A stretch of DNA of 64,000 bases from Arthrobotrys musiformis (Eukaryota; Ascomycota; Orbiliomycetes; Orbiliales; Orbiliaceae): contig JAVHJL010000012.1 of the NCBI GenBank assembly GCA_036971715.1, positions 248,001 through 312,000 on the forward strand. Reading direction: 5' to 3'. Positions within the stretch are counted from its first letter, which is position 1. Each line of letters opens with the position of its first letter. A program made the position numbers and the translations under genes. The notes beneath the pieces were generated by a model, which had not been told where the DNA came from, made no database searches, and saw only the letters and a program-made list of their open reading frames with translations. Shown one piece after another: positions 38,560 to 48,041 of this stretch.

Positions 38560-41500
38560 ATGGAAAAATACCGCCAGGCCGCCGGCGACGCTCTGGCGTC
38601 CGCCCAGCTGCCGGACCCCGGCGGCATGAAGGCATTCAAGCTCGAGATCGAGAGCAGCCAGTCGCGGTTCGAGGCGTACCGGCAAACGCGGGCTTCGTTG
38701 TGGGGCTCCCTCGACGCCGTTCTGAAGCCCGTGGAGATGTTGGGGGGTGCGGTCGCGGAAGGGACCTCCGCGGTCAGTACAGAGCGGTGGCAGGCTCGCA
38801 GAGAGAGAGAGAGAGAGAGAGAGGGAAACTCGAGGGCTGACGGGTCACTAGGTCTTCCCGGCGTCGACGGCCATCATGGGGGCGGTCTCGGCGCTCATCA
38901 GGGCGGCGAGGGGCGTCAGTCAGTCCTACGATTACATCCAGGAGCTCTTCGACGGCACGAAGGTGATCCTGGCGAGGTACGAGGTGCACGCGAAAAAGAA
39001 GAACATCCCCCTGGAGCTGCGCGCGGTTTACATAGAGATCCTGGCGTGCGTTCTGGAGATCGTTGGGGTCTCGACCAAGTACATAGCCGACGGCCGAGCG
39101 AGTAAGTCGATGCCGCCTGCCGAACGCCGCGCGCCGCGGCGCGTCGAAGGACGTCTGCTAAAACTGATCGCGGCGATGTAGAACGGTTCGCGAAGGGGAT
39201 TTTCCAGCCGGACGATCCAGCGGCGGAGCTGAAAGAGAGGCTGAGGAAGCTCGTCGATCAGGAAACCGCGATGGTCGGGGCGCTGAGCCTGAACGTCACC
39301 GTTGACGTCCTCGCACAGACCACGCTGACGGGAGAGATATCGAAGAACATGGACCTGAAGATCGACGGCATCGTCGAATCTCTCGGGAATATTTTCGGGC
39401 GGCTTGAAGGTAACGTCCCGCCCACGGCGGCCCTTCCCCTCGCACGGCGTTGCGGTCTTGAGCTGATCTTCCCCGCTTCCCCGCTTTTCCGCAGCGGGCG
39501 CAGCAGATAGAGATGCGGGTACTTCCATTATCCAGGCCCCGTTCCCCTCTTCCTCCTTTCCTCCTCTCACGCGATGTTGCGGTTTCTAGCTGACCTTCTC
39601 CGCTTCCACGCAGCGCCAGCGAAGATCAGGGATCTCAACTTTGCAGTCCCGCCTCGCATGCCCTTCCCGCAGAACCGCGCTTTCACCGGCAGGGAGGAGG
39701 AGCTGGGGGCCATCGACAGGTGTTTCAATAGGTGTTTCGCGGTACCGTCCTCGGGGGACGCGCCGGTCGTCTGCGCGCTCGTCGGCACGGGCGGGATGGG
39801 GAAGACTCAGCTCGCCCTCCAGTACGCCTACCAGCGAAGCGACCGTTTCACCGCTGTCTTCTGGGTGTCCGCGGCGACCGAGGAAGCCGTCCGCACCTCG
39901 TTCGTGGACATCGTGCAGCGGATCGTTGAGGAGCAAGCGAGGGCGTCCTGGCCCGAGTTCGCCCCCGACTACGGGGCCCTCGGCGTGAGGCTTGGCATCC
40001 CGGGGCTGGTGGACGGTAACGGCACGGTCAGCTCCGACCCGAAGACCATCGGCGATGTGCAGTCCGCCCTCTTCCGTTGGCTCCAGCTACCCGGCAACCG
40101 AAGGTGGCTGCTGATCTTCGACAACGCGGACGACCTAGAGACGTTCTCGGTTCAGGAGTACTTTCCGAACCACGGCGGCGGGGCGATCCTCGTGACCAGC
40201 CGCCGACAGGAGTTCTCGCAGTGCGCGGAGCTGGTGGACCTGGGCGGGCTGGACAGGGAAAGCGCCGTCGAACTGTTGCTACGTCTGGCGAGGCCGTCAG
40301 ACTCCACGGAAGGTGCGGCGTCCTTGTCAAGGTGATGTCCCGGTATCGTTCTGACCTCTGAGGGCACAGCCGTTAGGAATGATGCGACAGCGATCGTCGA
40401 AAAACTGGGCTTCATGCCGCTCGCGATCAGCCACGCGGGCTGCTTCATGCACGAGTCGGGCGTTCTCATGGGAGAGTACCTGCGGTATTACGAGGAGGCC
40501 TTCATGACCGTGCAATCCAAGAAACCGAGATTCGGGTGGAACTACCGCAACGACACGGCGGCCACGGCCTGGGAGCTGTCCTTCTCGGAAATCCGGAAGC
40601 AGGACGAGGAGGCGGCGTCGCTGCTGCTCACGTGCTCGTATCTCGACCCGAACGAGATCCCCGAGAGCCTCTGGGAGGACGAGCGGTCCGATATGGAATC
40701 CCGGCTCCAACGTAAGTTCGCTCTCTCCGGATTCGTCGACACGGCGCACTGACACATCCCGTAGAAAAGAGCAGGGTCTCACTGCTCGCCTCGTACTCGC
40801 TGATCAAGAGAGGCCGAGCCGGGGCGTTCTCCGTCCACCCGGTGGTGCACACTTGGGCGCGGGAGCGACTGAGCGGCGAGGACCGGCTGCGAGCCATGGA
40901 GGGCGCTCTGGAGGCGATCGGAGGGGCCCTCCTGCGGGAGGAGCTTTCGCGGTCGAGCAATAAGTGGGACGGACGGGAGGAGAGGAGGATCGTAGGGCAC
41001 GCGGAGCACCTCGGCCGGCACCTGAAGCCCAAGCTCGCGGAGCTCCTCCAGGACAAGAGGCGGGGCGGCGGAAATGAAGAGACTCTTGCCACAGTCAACG
41101 ATATCGCGTCGGTCTTCGGCAGCCAAGGTAAGTACGACGAGGCCATGCAATGGTACGAGCAGGCGCTGGCCGGGTCTGAGAAGGCCCTCGGAAAAGACCA
41201 CCTGGACACCCTCGCCACGGTGCACGGTATCGCGTCGGTCTTCCTCGGGCAAGGCAAGTACGACGAGGCCATGATGTGGTACGAGCGGGCTCTGGCCAGT
41301 GAAGAGAAGGCTCTGGGAAAAGACCACCCGGACACCCTCGCCACGGTGCACGGTATCGCGTCGGTCTTCCTCGGGCAAGGCAAGTACGACGAGGCCATGA
41401 TGTGGTACGAGCGGGCTCTGGCCAGTGAAGAGAAGGCTCTGGGAAAAGACCACCCGGACACCCTCGCCACGGTGCACGGTATCGCGTCGGTCTTCCTCGG

Positions 41501-42335
41501 GCAAGGCAAGTACGACGAGGCCATGATGTGGTACGAGCGGGCTCTGGCCAGTGAAGAGAAGGCTCTGGGAAAAGACCACCCGGACACCCTTGCTACAGTT
41601 AACAATATCGCGTCGGTCTTCCACAGCCAAGGCAAGTACGACGAGGCCATGACGTGGTACGAGCGGGCTCTAGCCGGGTCTGAGAAGGCCCTCGGAAAAG
41701 ACCACCCGAACACTCTTGCTACAGTCACCAATATCGCGTCGGTCTTCCGCGACCAAGGCAAGTACGACGAGGCCATGATGTGGTACGAGCGGGCTCTAGC
41801 CGGGTCTGAGAAGGCCCTCGGAAAAGACCACCCGAACACTCTTGCTACAGTCAACAATATCACGTCGGTCTTCCTTAAGCAAGGCAAGTGCGACGAGGCC
41901 ATGATGTGGTACGAGCGGGCTCTAGCCGGTAGAGAGAAGGCCCTCGGAAAAGACCACCCGGCCACCCTTACTACAGTCAACAATATCGCGGCAGTCTTCC
42001 ACAGCCAAGGCAAGTACGACGAGGCCATGACGTGGTACGAGCGAGCTCTAGCCGGGTCTGAGAAGGCCCTCGGAAAAGACCACCCGGACACCCTCGTCAC
42101 GGTCAATAATATCGCGCAGGTCTTCGACGAGCAAGGCAAGTACGACGAGGCTATGCAGCGGTACGAGCGGGCTCCGGCCGGGTCTGAGAAGGCCCTGGGA
42201 AAAGACCACCCGGACACCCTCGCCACGGTCAACGATCTCGGACGTGTTTCTTGTAAGACGATGCCACGGTACAAGCGGGCTTTCGCTGGATTCAAGAGGG
42301 CTTTGGGCAGAGACCGTCCGCCGACGCCTCACTAG
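38560..42335 (+). CDS. Goodbye-NB-ARC-TPR STAND receptor
   Basis: Six exons with phase-consistent GT-AG introns: 38560-38772, 38852-39101, 39182-39409, 39614-40312, 40370-40711 and 40765-42335 (TAG), giving about 1,100 residues. The N-terminal 230 residues match the fungal Goodbye domain (FPASTAIMGAVSALIRAARG, SQSYDYIQELFDGTKV, VGVSTKYIADGR). NB-ARC follows, with Walker A GTGGMGKTQ, Walker B WLLIFDNADD and GAILVTSRR. Nine near-identical 42-residue kinesin-light-chain-type TPRs end the protein. Such proteins act as cytosolic NLR-like sensors; the TPRs are the presumed ligand surface. An ATG at 38515 is in frame, but a TAG at 38548-38550 sits where the domain usually has Trp, so either translation starts at 38560 or the allele is damaged. 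Base composition is far more GC-rich than all neighbours and codon third positions are mostly G/C, suggesting transfer or a different mutational history. Confidence 0.85.
41082..42215 (+). repeat. nine 126-bp TPR repeats
   Basis: Units of exactly 126 bp encode TLATVNNIASVF-xx-QGKYDEAM-x-WYERALAGSEKALGKDHPD. Units 2-4 (41208-41585) appear identical at nucleotide level. Differences between other units cluster at the two residues before QGKYDEAM (GS, LG, HS, RD, LK, HS, DE), the residue after it (Q, M, T) and the two residues after TLATV. A degenerate tenth unit ends the protein. Confidence 0.95.
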
Positions 42336-42740
42336 CAGTGAAGGGCTTCGGAGAGAGGTCGTCAGTTTCGACAATCTGATCAAGCGCGTGCGTGTCATCG
42401 TACGATGCCGACGCCAGAGTCTTGCCGTCAGGAGAGAATGTCACAGCCCTAACCCCGCAGGTATGCTCTTGTAGCATCTACGGCGGCGCCCCCATATTTG
42501 CGTTCTATAGCTTCTTGTCGTGTGATGCAACATCAAAGTCTTGCCATAGGAGAGAATGCCACGACAGAGGCCGAATTTTTATATCCTTCTAGCATCTACA
42601 GAGGTGCCCCTATCCTTGCGTCCCATAGATTGACCGTATTATCGTACGATGCCAACACCAAAATCTTGCCATTAAGAGGGAATGCCACGGCGGTGACCTA
42701 GCCTCTATACTCTTCTAGCATCTGCGCCGGTGCTCTCATT
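42336..42740 (-). pseudogene. degenerate WD40 repeats
   Basis: On the minus strand about three WD40 repeats can be read: EYRG, VTAVAFPLNGKILVLASYDN, TVNLWDARIGAPL; then SVVAFSP; then HTCGVRAVTFSPDGKTLASA. In-frame TAG codons and a frameshift show decay. The fragment stops against the 3' end of the NB-ARC-TPR gene on one side and against a mobile element on the other. Confidence 0.75.
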
Positions 42741-42746
42741 GGGCTA

Positions 42747-44935
42747 CTGGCGCCATTAGTCGACAAGGTGCGTGAGGGTGTGCTATTAGCCGACGATCCC
42801 AGTACTAGCATCGACAACTTATCCTTCTTTCAACCCATGAACCCATACATACATAAACCTGTTAAAGCAAGGCGCCTATCTAATGGTGATATGCTTAGTG
42901 AGGCACAATGCACCTATAGTACTGCTGCCGCTAAGGTCTTAATTAAAAAGCTGAAAAAGAGTGTTAGTCCTACTAATATCCAAATACAATTTGATTTGTT
43001 AAATGAGTACTAGCATATATACAATGTTCATTCTAAGCATCTCACTAATGAGAAAAAGAGAATGTATGATATCTGCTGGGTGTATACTAAAAAGATGGTT
43101 AATATTACAAACTTATATTAGAAGGGTTTTACAGAAAAATATTGGACGGAAGGTTTCGCGTGGTCCCAACATACAAATTTAATCTAAGATACCTCAAAAC
43201 ACATAAAAATACGTACTACTAGTTTTGGAAGATGCACCACCTAGCTCACTCTAACGACAACTTTAGTTAGTTTAAATATAGGCCTCTTCAATCTACCCTA
43301 TTCACCCCCCACTACCTAACTGTATTCTCTGATATTATGAAATTCCTAGGTCTGAATATTACAGAGATGTGGGACAAATGGTAAAGAGATGGTATTATTA
43401 CTATTCTTGGTATGTTCGCATATTTCTGGAACGTAGTCCTGCCTTATGATGGTTACTCTGATAATGATGACTATAAGACTATAAGTTATTATGTAGAGGA
43501 AGAATTTGATTATTTTTACCACCACTGGAGACCTATTGCTGATGACGATATGGGCTGGTAGCGTAATTAGTTTTTTAGCCTATTTTAGTAGCTAGTATGC
43601 CAGGACCTATTATACTATGCCGCCTATTGTGCCATGCGTCCTGATAATAACCACCGCCTACTGGCTTATCCTTATTACGTTAAGAACTAGCAGGTGAATG
43701 ATCGGATAGGGTTCTGCCATTTGGATGCATACTTAGAGGTATTGTTGGATTCCCATAAATAAACAAAATTTATACAAAAAACTGTGTTATTAATAGATAA
43801 AAATGATGATAATTGTATTAAGTTGGTGAAAGGATTCTATAGGTCTGGCGCGCTGAAGGGGTGGTATGATGAATGTGTCATAGGCGCAGGATTAGCTAAG
43901 GCATGGAAGAGGACTTCTACAATACGCGTAGAAGAACGCATGCTCTCATTTACGTATAAGGCGAAGTATGGCAAATGGGAACTTATTCTGGTGATAAAGG
44001 AAGACGCTCGCATATCAATGCTCTATCTGCCTTATGGTTTCACCAAGAGAGCAACTATTATTAAGTGCACTATCTTCCCATAGTATATTGCTATTGATGA
44101 GATTTATAGCGTATTAAAGAATGAGGGTTCTAAGACCTGGGATCAATTAGCTATATTACATATGAAGCAGCTTAACCCTCTGTTAACTGTAGTGGGCGAT
44201 AGGCATAGGTTTAAATATTTTGATGCTAAGTTCTATTTCACCTGTCAACTAATAAATATTTTATCTATTGGCGATGCTTTTATTAGTTGTAGACAATACA
44301 CAAATGATAAAATAGAGAAGAATCTTCGCATACTTCTAAGGGGTGACTATAAGGCCTTCCAGGGTATGGTTCTATCGCATAGAGTAGTGCTCTCTACCAA
44401 AGCCAAAGAACTGTTCTACTTGCAACTAAAGGTAGACAAGAAAATTTATGGCCCCAAATCCTTCCTCTTATCGCACGGTAACCCTATACTAAAGGACGAT
44501 GTTGACCTAGAGAATACGCAGAACAATCTTACCTGCATATATCAGCTAAAGGATGGAAAAAAGGGCAACAATAACAATAAAGGCGGCCATAACAATGAAA
44601 GCGGCAATGACGGTAAGGGCGACAATGGAGATAACAAGAAATCTAACCCAGAAGACTCAGGCATTACTAAAATAAACGCAGAAAAGATTAAGGTCATTTG
44701 TCAGCGCAGCGTTATGTTTTGATACAAAATAAATAACAGGACTAATAGATATGTTGGTTGTTTTTGCAACTAAGCTAGGATTCACGTGATTTGTTGCATT
44801 TTGTTATTCAACACGGCTCGGCGTACGGGTTCTGTAAGCTGGTCTCCGCCATTCTACCGCTCGTCCGTTTTCTATCCGGTTTATCTTGTTCCGCTTATCC
44901 TATTGCGAAGTTATCCGATTCATTGTTGTTGCCTT
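42747..44935 (+). mobile_element. truncated element copy 1 with 2OG-dioxygenase-like remnant
   Basis: Homologous throughout to the minus strand of 55807-58870, including about 200 bp of shared 3' non-coding sequence. The 5' end is missing, and an internal deletion joins GAGGGTGTG at 42780 to sequence about 850 bp further on in copy 2. Encoded remnants: PMNPYIHKPVKARRL and AAKVLIKKLKKSVSPT; then, in frames with stops, a region resembling TET/JBP-like 2OG-Fe(II) dioxygenases linked to fungal transposons (IGFCHLDAYLEVLLDS with a possible HxD, then DDNCIKLVKGFYRS); then a 186-residue frame (44162-44722) ending in a Gly/Asn/Lys-rich tail. The dioxygenase assignment is tentative. Non-functional. 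Confidence 0.65.
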
Positions 44936-44989
44936 TCTAACTCATTTTAAATCATAAGAACAGATTCCCTGGATGTACTTGATGGGGGG

Positions 44990-45390
44990 TTTAGACGTAT
45001 GAAACAAAGCCGCCGAACGCAACGATGGCTTCTCTCGACTGGGGCTCGAAGGGCGCGCCGCAAATGCCAACCGCCAGAACAAGCTAGATCTCTTGAAAGC
45101 TGGTGCGAGGCTGCTGCAGTCGCAGCAGCAACTTTCCCCATATCCAGCATATGCACCAAAGCAATATTATGGTGTCCGATCACACCGGTGGAGTAAGTGT
45201 TTGAGTCTCCTCGTGCCTTGCTGTATGCTTTTCCATCGTGCTGGTCAAACAATTCGCTAACGACGCTGCTTAGGTTTCTCTGCGAGTTTCTGCTGTGGTG
45301 GATAGATGCCAAAAGGAAGGTACCTGAATTAATTGATGTCAGGTTGGCCTCACACATGCCATGTGTCAAATGCCCTGTCATCAGGAAGCG
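44990..45390 (-). pseudogene. PNP-domain fragment (minus)
   Basis: The minus frame 44947-45381 includes DSNTYSTGVIGHHNIALVHM, DMGKVAAATAAASHQLSRDL. The spacing matches the start of the fungal PNP sensor domain (Y-x-LG-x-IG-x-HNVV followed by G-x-x-AA). No start context or downstream continuation was found, so it is a fragment. Confidence 0.6.
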
Positions 45391-45539
45391 GGCTTGGCTT
45401 CACGGCACGTGGCTTGCACCATCGAAAATGTCTCGGAAATACCTGTCCAAAATTAGCAGGGTACCACAACAGGATGCCTTCCGACACGGTCATTCGTTGC
45501 CGTCACAGTGGGCGCATTGATCGCGCGGCAGGGCCGAAC

Positions 45540-45870
45540 ACACGCAGAAGTAGAGTTAGGTGATTAAAAATTCGTTTGAACACAGCTGAGCAATATGCCA
45601 CCCTCACACTGGATCACGGCCTAAACAGCTCCAAAGGTGTGAGAATATTAGGGAATATATTGCTTGCTGCCTTAAAGCCTCGCTTGGAATAGAACGTGGA
45701 ACAAAACAAAGATGTTCACAAGTCCGGATTCTCCCGGATGCTCGTAGAACAAGGTCAACACAACTCTTGAAATACAACACGAGATTTAGCCAACAACACA
45801 TTGTGGGTTAGTTTCCTCGAGGCCATGTTCTAAGAGACGCGATTCAATTACGAAGGGAAAGACAGCCCAG
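45540..45870. other. non-coding stretch between PNP fragments
   Basis: No recognisable coding sequence on either strand. Confidence 0.4.
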
Positions 45871-45879
45871 TTCGACGTT

Positions 45880-46010
45880 ATTGATGGTAATACTAACGTC
45901 TATGAGTTTGGCAGAATCGGAAGGTATAACGTAGTAATTTCATGTTTTCCTAAAGGGCGGTATGGGACAGCGCAAGTCGGCATGGTGGAAAGAATGAATA
46001 GCGCTTTCTT
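45880..46010 (+). pseudogene. PNP-domain fragment (plus)
   Basis: A short plus-strand frame encodes DGNTNVYEFGRIGRYNVV, ISCFPKGRYGTAQVG, VERMNSAFF. This again matches the first beta-strands of the PNP sensor domain. It faces the minus-strand fragment about 500 bp to the left, giving an inverted pair of relics. Confidence 0.65.
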
Positions 46011-46019
46011 CCGTCTCAA

Positions 46020-48030
46020 CAATAGCAGCTGCCAATTCGCTAGAGTTCACTGTTTCAGAGGAGCAAGATAAACGTTTTCCACACCAACTTGGAAGCAAAG
46101 CCACAGAAACGACAAACACACCAACCTAAAACAGGACAACGCCTTAATCAAGACTGCATCTTAATTGAGCAGTCACAGCTCATATACACTTGTTATTCCT
46201 TTTAAGTTATCTCCCCAGGAGAGTCGCTTCTCATCGGCCGGGTTGGACAAACCAAGGAACTGTGGCGACTCAGGCACAACCCCACCCGCAGCGGCAAGAA
46301 GGGCTCCAAACTCGTCAATATTCTCGCTAGTTCCTTGATATTGTCTTAGAGCCAAAAAAGTTATATAAGTATTTATTAGCCATTGAGATTTCTATCATAG
46401 TAAGTGTAACAGGCTCCAAACATAATAAACTGAAAGCTGAAATACAGGCTGCAGGAGGATCTATGAGAGTGGCTGTAGGTGACATCCAGGCTCTCCTGTG
46501 GTCTCGAAGAAGGACCACAGGGACAACACAAGGACGCCGACCATATCGAGTCGGCGCCCTAAACAGTATCTGGTTGTAAAAGAAACGACCTAGTAAAATA
46601 CGCTAGCTGTTTTAAGAAACCCTCACAGGAATCCTGGGACAGGTGCAACAGCTCGTTTGTATAGAGCAAGTTGGAATCAGTGCCTGATTCCAGCAACTCA
46701 TACCTCGTAGGCCAACACGCCACCTTCTAACTTCACCATCACCAATACATCAGCCATTCATCACATCACTATCCGTCCCAGCGTAGTTACTAACAGGTGG
46801 AGCCCGTGTTTTTTTTTTTCTCTTCCCTAACTAGTTTGTGATTTTGTGTTTTGAGCCCACAACCCCTCTGGACCCAATCTTCAAAAAAAGTACTGCTGTC
46901 CCGTTACTTTATCCCTGTCGTAACAAACAGGGTTCACCACCGATGTACGTACCATCTGGCAGAAAAGAAGACATGGAGGAGTCTTTTAAGCCCACATTCT
47001 TGGATCCTTCGTTTCGCAGGCTGGACTGGTGACAAGGCGCAAACTGGTTTCCACGAATCCACGACATAATCCACGACATCGATGTGCATCTCTTCAGTCT
47101 GGTCGGTAATAAGCTGCACCTTCGTTCCCGCTAAAATCTGGCTGCGGCGATTATATGCTTCAAACCAGAGGCGCTTTGATATGGCCGCGAGGCATTGGCG
47201 ATTGGCCAGAACCGCCACGACGCAACAATGTTTGCTCCTATTCACCTATTCTTGAGAATTTCAGGGTCGACCGCCTCGGATCAATTGTTGAGTGGATGTT
47301 ACTTAGTAACACTGATGGATGTTGAGGTGGAAAATACCGTCTTCATAGCAACGACTTGGCCTGGGTAAAATTCACACGCCAAAATCCCCCTCGCTTAGCC
47401 TAAACCCTGCAGCGTATCCGGCATGCGTGAAGCGGGGCATCTTAGCAGCGGAGAAGACGGAGCGTCGACTGCTATTTCAAAGCGGTTGACCAAGTAAATT
47501 TGGGAAGAGTGGGCTGCGTCGCTAAAATGTCTGTAACGTAAGCTGCCTAAAATGAGTCTGGAGATGCCGAAAAAGCTGCCTAAACCTAAAATGGGTTGTG
47601 GCGTTCTCGTAGTCTTGAGAATTGGTTGTGGCGTTCTCGTAGTCTTGAGATTGGCGATCTTGGTGCACATACGATTCATGACAATACCAAGGGAAATGTT
47701 CCGGGGTGACGCGGGCTAAAAAGATGCATTGCATAAGTCCAGCACGGATAACGTTCCACAAAAAGGCAGCTCCCATGAGGAAATGTTATTGCATATACTT
47801 CGTCTTCACCATTATTTGAGTAGTCTGGAGCTGGTCAAGATGAGATTAGGATTAGAGTGTAAGTTATAAATACCAGTGTCTGTCTAGTATCTCCTGCCGA
47901 TTTATCCGTATGGTAAGCGATCGGCCCATTTTTGCTAGCTCCCCGCTAGATTTCCTACTCATTTTATAATTTTACACATTTTATATTTGAACTTGAGACC
48001 GAGGGACGTCGCCAGAGAGTTACTGACGAT
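46020..48030. other. gene-poor stretch
   Basis: No recognisable gene. A minus-strand stretch near 46990-47170 (FEAYNRRSQILAGTKVQLI, EEMHIDVVDYVVDS) looks like a decayed coding fragment of unknown family. Two tandem copies of about 31 bp (GGTTGTGGCGTTCTCGTAGT...) lie at 47592-47655. Confidence 0.4.
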
Positions 48031-48041
48031 AGTTGGCCATA

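Noticed and set aside
40628..42295. Long minus-strand ORF (555 codons) and others opposite the TPR region
   Set aside because: Shadows of the 126-bp TPR repeat in GC-rich DNA; the plus strand has domains, phase-consistent introns and motifs.
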